Source of the DNA: Sphaerochaeta sp. UBA5849
GTDB taxonomy: Bacteria; Spirochaetota; Spirochaetia; Sphaerochaetales; Sphaerochaetaceae
Assembly: GCA_002432715.1 (NCBI GenBank)
Contig: DJGJ01000066.1
Span: 23,635 to 87,634 of the forward strand
Reading direction: 5' to 3'
DNA: 64,000 bases
Shown: in pieces, positions 33,785 through 42,651 of the stretch
How the letters are laid out: each line of letters starts with the position of its first letter
Position numbering within the stretch: the stretch's first letter is position 1
Notes under the pieces: model-generated
Told to the model about the DNA's origin: nothing
Seen by the model: only the letters and a program-made list of their open reading frames with translations
The model's database searches: none
Program-made: the position numbers and the translations under genes

Positions 33785-34660
33785 TTATTCGGCAAGCCCC
33801 ACCAAGGTATCGAGGAACTCATCCTTGTCGAAGGGATGCATGTCCTTGTATGTCTCACCGGTGCCGACAAAGGCAATGGGAATATTCTGTTTCTCGCCGA
33901 TTTGCACCAGGGCGCCGCCTTTGGCAAGACTGTCATATTTGGTGAGAATCAAAGCATCCAACCGGACAGCCTGATTGAAGAGTTCTGCCTGGCTGATGCC
34001 ATTCTGCCCGGTTGTCGAGTCGATGACCAAAAACTTTTTGTAATGAACATCATCGATTCCCCTGCCCTTTACGATTTTGTCGATTTTCGAAAGTTCCCGC
34101 AACAGATTCTCCTTGTTGTGCATTCTCCCTGCAGTATCCACCAAAATTAGGTCCTCTCCTCTGGCTTGGGCTGAGGTGATGGCGTCAAACACCACCGAGC
34201 CTGGGTCGCTGCCGCTTTTCTGCTTGACTATCCGGCAACCAAGACGCTGTGCATGCACCTCCAGTTGATCGATCGCAGCTGCACGGAACGTATCGGCTGC
34301 AGCGAGGAGCACCTGCTTGCCCTGCTGTTTATAATACTGGGCGAGCTTTGCAATCGACGTGGTTTTGCCGACGCCGTTGACTCCAAGGATCAAGAATACT
34401 GTCAAACTTCCTGCTTCAAGATTTGGATTGAAAACCCGGATCTTGTCTGAGAGCAAACGCTTGACCAAAAGCTGCAGATCCCTCTGTGTCTTTGGTTTCT
34501 CACTCTTGGCCAACTTGCGGACTTCGTCCGAGATATCCATTGCCAGCTTGGCTCCCAAGTCTCCCTCGATCAGAAAATCCTCAAGGTTCTCAAAGTACTG
34601 TTCATCAAAAGTATTCATCCCGAAGAGCGCTTTTAATTTCGCTCCAAATCCTTTCAGCAT
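33785..34660 (-). CDS. ftsY: Signal recognition particle receptor FtsY
   Basis: GTPase that docks the SRP-ribosome complex at the membrane. 291 aa: the NG domain only, without the long acidic N-terminal A domain. G1 GVNGVGKTTS, DTFRAAAIDQL, G3 DTAGRMHNKENLL and G4 TKYD are present; G4's usual TKLDG-x-AKGG reads TKYDSLAKGG. GGAG before ATG 34660. The short form is typical of many spirochaetes and Firmicutes. Confidence 0.95.
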   Translation of the reverse strand: MLKGFGAKLKALFGMNTFDEQYFENLEDFLIEGDLGAKLAMDISDEVRKLAKSEKPKTQRDLQLLVKRLLSDKIRVFNPNLEAGSLTVFLILGVNGVGKTTSIAKLAQYYKQQGKQVLLAAADTFRAAAIDQLEVHAQRLGCRIVKQKSGSDPGSVVFDAITSAQARGEDLILVDTAGRMHNKENLLRELSKIDKIVKGRGIDDVHYKKFLVIDSTTGQNGISQAELFNQAVRLDALILTKYDSLAKGGALVQIGEKQNIPIAFVGTGETYKDMHPFDKDEFLDTLVGLAE

Positions 34661-34680
34661 ATATAACTCCTAAAATAATA

Positions 34681-35937
34681 TCACAAATGCGAGCCTGCCC
34701 GGGCTGCATATGAAGCGAGTTCCATCACCAGTGCAACACTGCCTACCAAAGCCAGCGAACTGGTTGCAACCATACCGACCTGCCAGAGAGGCTGGCTGGT
34801 CTGGTAAGTCTTTGACAAGGCAATGCATCCTACATAGCCTCCGAATACCAAGATAGTGTTTCTCAGGCGTTTATAGAAGTCTCTTTGACTGTCCAAAACC
34901 AGCACCTCGTTTGAGAGCTCGACAGGGGTGAATGATACCTCCAAAGTCTCCAAAGGAGTGTCCAGTTGCAGGATGCGGCTCTCAAATCCTTCCTTGGTGC
35001 CGGATAGCAGCATTGGATACGATGGTTCGAGCAGGGAAATGGAAAGGCCTGTGCCCAATAGCCTGCCATCTGCAAACCAGGTTGCACTTCCACTTTGCGA
35101 GCTGATTTGCAACGCAGGATGCTGGATTTTGGTCAAGCTCACGGTGATGTACTGGATTGCTTTCGACCTTACGGTCACCGTCATGTGCTTGTCTTCATAG
35201 CCGAGGGATGTACATACCAGCTCATGCTCTCCGACTGGAAGAAAAAGGGGGGCGTCCGGCGCGGTATGTTCAAAGCCGTCAACAAAGACCGTGAAAGCCG
35301 TATTTCCCTGCTCGAAACACAAGGCTCCCTGATCGGGGGAGCCCAACAGACGGAACATGTGTGCATCCAGCTCCTTGGAAAGGCTTCGGTACGAGCCATA
35401 TTGTACCAAACGATCAAGCAAAGTCGTGCGTTCGATGAACAGAAAGTCGACAAGTATTCGGTTCAGATCCCCCATGGCTTGGGATTGCAGGATGAAAAGG
35501 CCGTCGTATTGACTATGCTGCATATACCAATCCAATGCATCCTTGCCTGAACGAAGCAGCGTTGCAAGCTCGCTTTGATACGGTTCAACGGTATAGTTGC
35601 AATCAAGGACCCGGCTGATCTCTCCAAAGACCTGCTCCTGCTGCAGCGCAGCCACTGTTGCGGCATCCTGTTTCATGTAGGCAGCATGCAATGCATCGAT
35701 TCTTTCCTGCTCGAGGTGTAGGTTTTGTTTTTCCAGCATCACCTGATGCTGCCGATCATCGAGGTGAATACGCGGACCATAGGCTTTGGCCGAAGCGGCT
35801 ACCACCTCGGCCATATCTTCCAGACCGGCATCGAGAGAAACAATGCCGACACGAAAAGAGGGGCCGGCTTTTTCAACACCGAACAAGGGGAACAAGAGAA
35901 CAAGAAGGAGTGTCAGCAAGGCTGAGCGCCTGGCCAT
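34681..35937 (-). CDS. Exported protein with PEGA-like domain and C-terminal membrane anchor
   Basis: 418 aa. Signal peptide (about 1-20). The middle (about 215-265) contains a PEGA-like stretch (TVFVDGFEHTAPDAPLFLPVGEHE) with a possible second one after it, and a membrane segment near 375-405. The remainder is helical. No activity visible; PEGA domains bind envelope components. GGAGGAG overlapping the prfB stop codon is its ribosome site, so it is cotranscribed with prfB. Family not recognised. Confidence 0.65.
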   Translation of the reverse strand: MARRSALLTLLLVLLFPLFGVEKAGPSFRVGIVSLDAGLEDMAEVVAASAKAYGPRIHLDDRQHQVMLEKQNLHLEQERIDALHAAYMKQDAATVAALQQEQVFGEISRVLDCNYTVEPYQSELATLLRSGKDALDWYMQHSQYDGLFILQSQAMGDLNRILVDFLFIERTTLLDRLVQYGSYRSLSKELDAHMFRLLGSPDQGALCFEQGNTAFTVFVDGFEHTAPDAPLFLPVGEHELVCTSLGYEDKHMTVTVRSKAIQYITVSLTKIQHPALQISSQSGSATWFADGRLLGTGLSISLLEPSYPMLLSGTKEGFESRILQLDTPLETLEVSFTPVELSNEVLVLDSQRDFYKRLRNTILVFGGYVGCIALSKTYQTSQPLWQVGMVATSSLALVGSVALVMELASYAARAGSHL

Positions 35938-35940
35938 AGG

Positions 35941-37045
35941 CTACTCCTCCTTCTGGGCCCATTGGAGATAGCCTTCAATGAAATCCCCGATTTCCCCGTC
36001 CATGACTGCTTGGATATTGCCTACGGTCACCCCTGTCCGATGATCCTTGACCATTGTGTAAGGCTGGAATACATATGATCGAATCTGGCTTCCCCAGGTG
36101 ATTTCCTTTTTTTCAATGGCGTCCTTCTGATGCTCCTTCTCCTTCTCTTCACGATAGTACTCGTACAGTCGGCTCTTGAGCATCTTGAATGCGACATCCT
36201 TGTTCATGACTTGGCTGCGTTCATTCTGGCATTGAACGACAATGCCGGTTGCATAGTGGGTGATGCGCACTGCACTGTCGGTCTTATTGACATGCTGTCC
36301 GCCCGCCCCTCCTGCACGATAGGTATCCAGGCGATAGTCCTCAGGCTTGAGGTCAATCTCGATGGTGTCGTCGATGACAGGCGATGCATAGACACTGGTA
36401 AAGGAGGTGTGCCTGCGTTTTTGCGAATCGAAGGGACTGATGCGGACCAGGCGATGCACGCCGGCCTCCCCCTTGAGGTAGCCGAAACTGTATGGTCCCG
36501 ATACCTTGATGGTGGCACTTTTTATACCACCTTCATCTTCAAGAATATCGAGCACCTGACTCTTGAACCCGTTCCGCTCGCAATATCGGAGGTACATGCG
36601 CATCAGCATATTAGCCCAGTCACTGGCCTCATTGCCTCCGGCTCCTGCATGGATGGTGAGAAAACAGTCGTTCTTGTCAAATTTGCCATCAAGCAGCGTC
36701 TTCAGCTTGAGTTGGTTGTACTGGTCCTTCAGTGCTCCGATCTGCTCATCAATCTGTGCTTCTTCCTCAGGATTATTCGGCTCATCAGCGTAGATTTCCA
36801 TCAATTCAGACATTTCTGCAATGGAATCGATCAACTCTTTCCAAGGGTAGTAGGAATCCTTCAGGCTGTTCAGCTTTGCAAACAACGCTTCGGCTCCCTT
36901 TCGGTCATCCCAGAAACCGGGTGCAAGTGTTTTTGCTTCAAGGTCTTGGATTTCAGAAAGCATGCGATCGGGGTCAAAGACGCCTCCATACGGTATAGGC
37001 TTCTTCTTTTATACTTTCAAACAGGGATTTATTCTGGAAAAACAT
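35941..37045 (-). CDS. prfB: Peptide chain release factor 2, with programmed frameshift
   Basis: RF2 releases the peptide at UAA and UGA. The gene is read in two frames: ATG 37045 (AAGGAG seven bases upstream) gives 23 codons to CTT, followed by an in-frame TGA at 36976-36974; a +1 shift continues as Asp-Pro-Asp-Arg-Met and on to the TAG at 35941, 367 aa in all. GGAGG at 36987-36983 sits three bases before CTT, exactly the stimulating arrangement known from other bacteria. The SPF tripeptide of RF2 (RISPFDSQKRRHTSF) and GGQ (GAGGQHVNKTDSAVR) are present. This autoregulates RF2 level. Confidence 0.97.
36973..36987 (-). promoter_or_regulatory. prfB +1 frameshift signal
   Basis: Minus strand: GGAGG (36987-36983), CGT, CTT (36979-36977), TGA (36976-36974), C. 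The internal Shine-Dalgarno, slippery CTT and TGAC context match the RF2 autoregulatory frameshift site. Confidence 0.95.
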
Positions 37046-37065
37046 GGGCTCACTCCTTGAGACGG

Positions 37066-38967
37066 TTATTTTCGTTCCACCCTGAGTCCAAGGGTAATTT
37101 TTCTCTCTGCTCCGCTTTCCAATTGGATGGGCCAAAAAGTCATGAACAACGTATGCTGGTACAGTTGTTCCACGCCGAGGATGGTGGATTTTTCAATAGT
37201 ATAGTCTTCTTTCAACAAGGTAAAGCGGGCATCGGCAACCAAGGTAAGCGAGGTGCTGTTCGGCTCATCATACATCCTGATTGATTTGACATGCTCGAGG
37301 ATGATTTCCTCTTCCTCGTGCAGTACATTCTTTTTGCTTTCGAGTTGAAAAAACGATACCCGATTCTTGAACGAAGCGATGGAAAGAGGAATCTCACAGC
37401 CATACAGAAAGCTGACCGGATGTTCGCTCAGATTGGTCAGTGTCACATCAAGCAACACGGTATTTTGTCTCAGCTTGAAGTGCTTGGATATCTCAAGCTC
37501 TCCATTGATGATTGTAGACCGGCCGGTTGAGGCGACAGCACGATACTCAGTATTTCGCCGGTCAAGGACGGAGAGGCTGTACACTGCATTGCTCATATCG
37601 AGACAGGAATGCTCATCGGTTTTCGAATATTCATCGAGCACCGAGTCATGTGGCAGAAACACATCGGTGAATAAGCGTTGCTTTCTTCCCGGCGGGGTTT
37701 GATGCAGGTTTTTCACGGTGCTTCCAAATCCCTTCATCACCGAAAGCGTGTCCCCGTAGTTGTATAAGGAAGGCAGGTATGTCAACTCGGCGAGGCTTCC
37801 ACCCTTGGAGTCGACCACACAGCTCAGATATTTGCCAATGGCCAGGTATTCATCCAATGCATCGCGGTCAAAATCGGTGATTACCGGGTAGGAAAAATCG
37901 TTCAGGCCGGCCAGAACACTGTCTGCTTCACTGATGTATCTCCAGAACAGCTTTCTGACCGAACTGCGAAGCATGGTTGCATTGGCATCACACAGATACA
38001 CTGCTCCCGTCGACATTTTTTGGATCAACTGCTCCAAACGCTTGCGAACATCCTTATCTTTCTTATACGAACGAGCAGTCTCAACCATAGAGGTGTACCG
38101 ACCGTACATGTACGCAAAACTTTCGTCCTTTACAAAGAGTTCGTTGATGCAGCATAAATCCGATTTGATTGAGTCAAAGCCGTACCAACCTGCCTGCAGG
38201 TACCCTTTTGGAGGAAGTTCTTGTTCTCCGTGTATTTCTTCGATGCTCTGTGAACCGTAGTGCAGGAAGGTAGTAAACAGTTGGACCGTCTGCTCCTCAC
38301 TGATGCCGCCCTGCAAAAGCTGATCGATATTCACCATGGCCATGATGAATTGTGGCCTTGCTTCAAACACCAAGCGGATTTGATCAAGCAGATTGCCAAA
38401 GCTTATCTCCTTTGCCCCAAACTTTTGCACCAGTGAGTTGATGGGAGAGCTTGTCGGGATCACTGAAATGGATTTGCCCATTTCCTGCATGGAAAACGGT
38501 TGGGAGAACTGTTGTTTCGGCTTGTCGCAATCATAGGAAGAGATGACCAGGGAATCAACACAACATAAATTCATGGTATTGATGTAGTTCGGATTGAATA
38601 CCTGGGCATAGCTGAACATCGTTTTTGAACGTTGTCCGTATCGCTTGCGCAAATAGGTGGTGGTAAGCTCAACCTGATTCGATCGATCTTTCGGAGAGAT
38701 CAGATTGAGAATGCTTTGATGATAGGAACCTGTCAAAAATTCGATTTTGCCCTGCCTTGCCAAATCGGCGAGCAAAAGATTGACAGGTTGTTGAGTCAAC
38801 TCCAACCACTCCAGCACCGGCACCCCCAAAGAGAGCTGCAGCACAGATCCTTCACTGTGGTGCAAAAGCGTCAGCATTGGCTTGATTACAGCAGTAAGTG
38901 CCCGCTCGAATGCGGGCACTGGTACACCTTGGCTAAGTTGACTGTAGGCACCTATCAGTACTTTCAT
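37066..38967 (-). CDS. GH57-like protein lacking the catalytic residues
   Basis: 633 aa, close in length to GH57 4-alpha-glucanotransferases. From memory of that family the alignment holds through GKIEFLTGSYHQSILNLISP (family GQLEIVVAGFYEPVL-like) and the DUF1926 end (LFTDVFLPHDSVLDEYSK; GCEIPLSIASF). But the nucleophile motif WLTERVWQP reads FSYAQVFNP, so Glu is replaced by Ala, and the acid/base region HDDGEKFG reads MVNIDQLL, so the catalytic Asp is lost too. The N-terminal FGIHNHQPLGNF-like motif is IGAYSQLSQGVP. It may bind glucan or have another role. Immediately downstream of rnfB (one or two bases) and cotranscribed with the Rnf operon and prfB. Confidence 0.8.
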   Translation of the reverse strand: MKVLIGAYSQLSQGVPVPAFERALTAVIKPMLTLLHHSEGSVLQLSLGVPVLEWLELTQQPVNLLLADLARQGKIEFLTGSYHQSILNLISPKDRSNQVELTTTYLRKRYGQRSKTMFSYAQVFNPNYINTMNLCCVDSLVISSYDCDKPKQQFSQPFSMQEMGKSISVIPTSSPINSLVQKFGAKEISFGNLLDQIRLVFEARPQFIMAMVNIDQLLQGGISEEQTVQLFTTFLHYGSQSIEEIHGEQELPPKGYLQAGWYGFDSIKSDLCCINELFVKDESFAYMYGRYTSMVETARSYKKDKDVRKRLEQLIQKMSTGAVYLCDANATMLRSSVRKLFWRYISEADSVLAGLNDFSYPVITDFDRDALDEYLAIGKYLSCVVDSKGGSLAELTYLPSLYNYGDTLSVMKGFGSTVKNLHQTPPGRKQRLFTDVFLPHDSVLDEYSKTDEHSCLDMSNAVYSLSVLDRRNTEYRAVASTGRSTIINGELEISKHFKLRQNTVLLDVTLTNLSEHPVSFLYGCEIPLSIASFKNRVSFFQLESKKNVLHEEEEIILEHVKSIRMYDEPNSTSLTLVADARFTLLKEDYTIEKSTILGVEQLYQHTLFMTFWPIQLESGAERKITLGLRVERK

Positions 38968-38970
38968 CCA

Positions 38971-39771
38971 TTACCGCTTGATGATGATTTTTGTCGGACA
39001 CGCCTGGGCAGCCTCTTCTATTTGACTGTGCGGGAGCGTCTGATCAAAGACAGCAAGGAATCGATCGACCTTGCATCCTGATTCAGGATACTTGGTTTCA
39101 CAAATCTTACATCCTATGCATCCAACCGTACACTGTTTGCGAACCTTTCCACCGGGCTCGTGACTATTGCAGTCGATGACATACTCACTGTCTTCATAGA
39201 TCATCTGCATGACCCCGGTGGGACAGATTGCGACGCACTTCTCACAGCTGATGCAAAGTTTTTCATCAACTATAATATACCCATCCTTATCCTTAGAGAT
39301 AGCCCCAACCGGACAAACTTTTATGCAACTGCCCAAATGCATGCATCCGCTCTTGCAATTATTATCACCGCCGAACAGAAGCGAGGCGGCATTGCAGTCA
39401 AGCAACCCCTCATAATTGTAGTCTTTTACCGTGAACTCAGTGTTGCCCTTGCACATGACATGTGCGACTTTGCGGCGGTCATCACCGCTCGCTTCCACCT
39501 TTTTGCCCATGATCTCGGCCATTTTGGCAACAAGAGAGGGACCTCCAGGGCTGCAAAGCCCGATTTCAGCTTCACCCAAGGCGACGGCAGCGGCATATGC
39601 ATTACAACCGGCATAGCCACAGACACCACAGTTGGCACCAGGCATGATCGGTTCGAGGGCAAGAACTCTCGGGTCTTTCTTGATCGCAAGTTTCTTCTCA
39701 GCATAGGAAAGACCGAATCCAAACAAGCCGCCGAGGACGGCTACCACAAGAATAGCAAAGAGAATATTCAC
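38971..39771 (-). CDS. rnfB: Rnf complex subunit B
   Basis: Iron-sulfur subunit of the Rnf ferredoxin:NAD oxidoreductase, an ion-pumping membrane complex. GTG start 39771. A membrane segment at 1-20 is followed by a four-cysteine cluster domain (CGVCGYAGCNAYA...CSPGG), two ferredoxin 4Fe-4S units (CKSGCMHLGSCIKVCP; CISCEKCVAICP), and a further unit (CTVGCIGCKICE). 266 aa. Last of rnfCDGEAB, six genes in the order shared by many anaerobes. Confidence 0.93.
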   Translation of the reverse strand: MNILFAILVVAVLGGLFGFGLSYAEKKLAIKKDPRVLALEPIMPGANCGVCGYAGCNAYAAAVALGEAEIGLCSPGGPSLVAKMAEIMGKKVEASGDDRRKVAHVMCKGNTEFTVKDYNYEGLLDCNAASLLFGGDNNCKSGCMHLGSCIKVCPVGAISKDKDGYIIVDEKLCISCEKCVAICPTGVMQMIYEDSEYVIDCNSHEPGGKVRKQCTVGCIGCKICETKYPESGCKVDRFLAVFDQTLPHSQIEEAAQACPTKIIIKR

Positions 39772-39781
39772 ATCTCCCCCC

Positions 39782-40375
39782 TTATACCAAATGCAGGTTG
39801 GTGATCAAGGACTTGTCGAAGGCCATGAATGCCAAGGCCATCAAACCCGCACTGATGAAAGCAATCGGCATGCCGCGATACGCCTTGCGCACCGGCTGAA
39901 GATCAAGACGCTCGCGGATATTGCTCATCAAAACAATGGCAAGGGTGAACCCCAGTCCGGCAGCAAGTCCTGCAGTGAAGGCTTCCATCACATTATAATT
40001 GTTGGAGATGTTGATGATTGCAATACCGAGTACTGCACAGTTGGTGGTGATGAGGGGAAGATAGATGCCTAGTGCCTTATACAGAGCAGGGCTGATCTTC
40101 TGAATCACCATCTCAAGAAGCTGTACCAAGCTGGCGATGACCAGAATGAAGGTCAGCGTCTGCAGGTACTGCAGGTTGAAAGGAACCAGCAAGAAATAGT
40201 AGATGGCCCAGGTGACAACCGAGGCTACGGTGGTAACAAAGGTAACAGAGGCACCCATGCCGATGGCATTCTCGCTGTTCTTGGAGACCCCGATGAACGG
40301 ACAAAGTCCCAAAAACTGTACAAGAATGAAGTTGTTGATAAAAATGAACGTTAAAAGTATTGCGATATAGCTCAT
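39782..40375 (-). CDS. rnfA: Rnf complex subunit A
   Basis: Integral membrane subunit, 197 aa with six membrane helices, of the RnfA/NqrE family; each half carries a conserved Cys (LGLCPFIGVSKN; TNCAVLG) that coordinates the membrane-buried iron centre between RnfA and RnfE. Starts ATG 40375, one base after the rnfE stop. Paralogue of rnfE with inverted topology. Confidence 0.93.
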   Translation of the reverse strand: MSYIAILLTFIFINNFILVQFLGLCPFIGVSKNSENAIGMGASVTFVTTVASVVTWAIYYFLLVPFNLQYLQTLTFILVIASLVQLLEMVIQKISPALYKALGIYLPLITTNCAVLGIAIINISNNYNVMEAFTAGLAAGLGFTLAIVLMSNIRERLDLQPVRKAYRGMPIAFISAGLMALAFMAFDKSLITNLHLV

Positions 40376-40376
40376 G

Positions 40377-41006
40377 TTACCTATCCTTCTTTCTCAAGGT
40401 GTTCCAGTCGAAAAACGCCTTCAGGAATCCCATCAGCAGCAATGCCCCCGGGGCCAAGGCCAGAACACGGATCGGGTTGTTGATGAACCATGGGATGTTG
40501 ATGACACCGCTGAAAGTACCAACAGGAAACAAAGTAATGGTTCCTGAACCAAACAACTCACGGATGAGGGCGATCAGGGTTATACCCAAGGCAAATCCGA
40601 TCGACATGCCCAGTGCATCAAGAATTGAGTCAAGCACGGTATTCTTGCTTGCAAACGCCTCGGCCCTTCCAAGAATGATGCAGTTGACAACTATCAAGGG
40701 TAGATACACTCCAAGAGCGCTGTAGACTGCAGGGACAAATGCATGCATCACCATCTCGGTGATGGAAACCAAACTCGCGATGATGACGATATAGGCAGGA
40801 ATATGAATGCTTGCAGGAATGACTTTCCGCAAGGCCGAGATGAAAATATTGCTGAACAGCAATACGAACATGACGCCTGCCGACATGCCGATGGCATTTG
40901 AAACCTGACTGGATACACCCAGCGTCGGGCACAGGCCGAGGACGATGACAAACACCGGGTTCTCTTTGAATATACCTTTGGTGAGTTCTTTCAAATTGGC
41001 TTTCAC
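40377..41006 (-). CDS. rnfE: Rnf complex subunit E
   Basis: Integral membrane subunit, 209 aa, six helices, of the RnfE/NqrD family. Contains the conserved LGLCPTLGVSSQ and VNCIILGRAEAFAS segments with their cysteines. Coupled to rnfG by an ATGA overlap. Member of the ion-translocating core with RnfA and RnfD. Confidence 0.93.
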   Translation of the reverse strand: MKANLKELTKGIFKENPVFVIVLGLCPTLGVSSQVSNAIGMSAGVMFVLLFSNIFISALRKVIPASIHIPAYIVIIASLVSITEMVMHAFVPAVYSALGVYLPLIVVNCIILGRAEAFASKNTVLDSILDALGMSIGFALGITLIALIRELFGSGTITLFPVGTFSGVINIPWFINNPIRVLALAPGALLLMGFLKAFFDWNTLRKKDR

Positions 41007-41560
41007 TTTACACCTCCAAGGCTTTTCACATATTCACTGCCGCCGTTGATCGCTTTGGCAATTGCAGTGAACGTTACCGAGGAACCGCTGACTGCCTGCG
41101 CATCGCCGGAACTGAGCATGGTCTTGTTCGTCGGGACGGGCTTCGCTCCACCGGTGCCCTTGAATTTGTCCATATACCCATCGTCTTCGGCTTTCTTGCC
41201 AAGCCCGGGTGTCTCGTTGTGGGTCAACAGCTGGGCGAACAACATTTCTCCTTGAGTGGTATAGGATGCCACCAACGTCATTTCACCGCCATATCCAGCG
41301 GTTTTCAGCCCCAGGATGTATCCCGCAACCTCGGTATCCTTCTGCAAGTCGATGACATAGGTAACGTAAGCATGGCCGGTGACTTCTTTCTGCTCGCCGA
41401 TATCGTATCCGGCGCTCACTGCTTCAAGCGCCTTTACCCGATTGTTTGAGTCCATTTGGGCAATGACAGGAGAGGTGATGGAATTGGTCAAGGCGAGTGC
41501 AAAAGCGCTTACTGCACAGATGGTAAGAAGGATCATGGCATACTTGATATTTTTTCTCAT
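41003..41560 (-). CDS. rnfG: Rnf complex subunit G, FMN-binding
   Basis: 185 aa: one membrane anchor (about 8-28) and an extracytoplasmic FMN-binding domain. Covalent FMN is normally attached to a Thr in Dxx(S/T)GA(T/S); here the region near the C-terminus reads QAVSGSSVT, with A and T changed to Ser. Ser is an allowed acceptor, so flavinylation by ApbE remains likely but is not certain. LGKKAEDDGYMDKFKG is the typical flavin-domain block. ATGA overlaps on both sides. Confidence 0.88.
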   Translation of the reverse strand: MRKNIKYAMILLTICAVSAFALALTNSITSPVIAQMDSNNRVKALEAVSAGYDIGEQKEVTGHAYVTYVIDLQKDTEVAGYILGLKTAGYGGEMTLVASYTTQGEMLFAQLLTHNETPGLGKKAEDDGYMDKFKGTGGAKPVPTNKTMLSSGDAQAVSGSSVTFTAIAKAINGGSEYVKSLGGVK

Positions 41561-42651
41561 ACTTTTGCCTCCTTCTGCTTCTTGCGCAGTTCTCTGGTAT
41601 CACCGAACTTGCGCGGAATGATATACCGGTCGATGGTGGGGGCCAGAATATTCATCAGAAGGATGGAGACCGAGACCGCCTCGGGCATGCTGCCGAAATA
41701 TCTGAAGAGGAAGGTAAAGAAGCCACACCCCAGACCGTAGATCATCTGCCCTTTGCGGGTAATCGGGCTGGTGACATAGTCGGTTGCCATGAACAAGGCA
41801 CCGAGCATCAGGCCGCCGCTGAACATCGAAGGGAAGAAGGCTCCGCTGAAAGCTCCATTGGCCGAGGGAATACCACCGAAAATCCAAGAGAACACACCGA
41901 CACTCAAAAGATATGTAACGGGAATATGCCAGGTGATGATCTTGGTGACAAGTAGGAAAATCCCGCCAATGAGAAGGGCCAGTGCACTCACCTCACCGAT
42001 ACAGCCGGCTACATTGCCCAAGAAAGAGTCAATGCTGTAGGCGCTGAATCCTGTGGCTGCTGAAATCGATTGGGCAAATGAGGTTGCAGGATACGAAGAA
42101 GACTGCAAAAGGGCGTTTGTATCCATGCCGAGAGTACCCGAGGCGATGGCTGTTTTTGCAAATCCCAGCGGAGTTGCCGAAGCCAGTGCATCCGGCATCG
42201 CAGAAGCGAGCGTCTTGGGGGTGACGAAGCTGGACATCGGGGTTGTAAACGAAAAGAACACGAACACACGGCCTGCAAGCGCCGGGTTGGCCCAGTTGGC
42301 TCCCAAGCCCCCGAACACCCACTTTGCAACAAAAATCGCAAAGGCACTTGCCAAAACGGGAATGAACAAAGGAATCGAAGGGCTCATGTTCAATCCAACC
42401 AACAAGCCCGTAAGGAATGCAGAACCATCCCAGAGCGTCGATTCCTTGCTGAGTTTGCCCAAGAGAAATTCACAGAGCAACGAACTTGCGATGGCCACCG
42501 CAAGAACAAGAGCTGAACGCAGGCCGAATACATAGACACCCCACAGGGTGGCTGGAGTCAGTGCAAGCGATACCATCCACATGATGGATGCAGTGTCCGT
42601 CTTCGCATGAAGGTGTGGTGAAGAGGAAACCGTCAAGGTAGGTTTATTCAT
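41557..42651 (-). CDS. rnfD: Rnf complex subunit D
   Basis: 364 aa integral membrane subunit with about ten helices. Usually carries covalent FMN at a Dxx(S/T)GAT; here DALASATPL retains the acceptor Thr, while S/T-G is A-S. MFSGGLMLGALFMATDYVTSP is the highly conserved ATDP/V block. Start ATG 42651 (ATGA overlap with rnfC); the longer frame to 42738 lies in rnfC. Forms the ion channel with RnfA and RnfE. Confidence 0.9.
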   Translation of the reverse strand: MNKPTLTVSSSPHLHAKTDTASIMWMVSLALTPATLWGVYVFGLRSALVLAVAIASSLLCEFLLGKLSKESTLWDGSAFLTGLLVGLNMSPSIPLFIPVLASAFAIFVAKWVFGGLGANWANPALAGRVFVFFSFTTPMSSFVTPKTLASAMPDALASATPLGFAKTAIASGTLGMDTNALLQSSSYPATSFAQSISAATGFSAYSIDSFLGNVAGCIGEVSALALLIGGIFLLVTKIITWHIPVTYLLSVGVFSWIFGGIPSANGAFSGAFFPSMFSGGLMLGALFMATDYVTSPITRKGQMIYGLGCGFFTFLFRYFGSMPEAVSVSILLMNILAPTIDRYIIPRKFGDTRELRKKQKEAKV

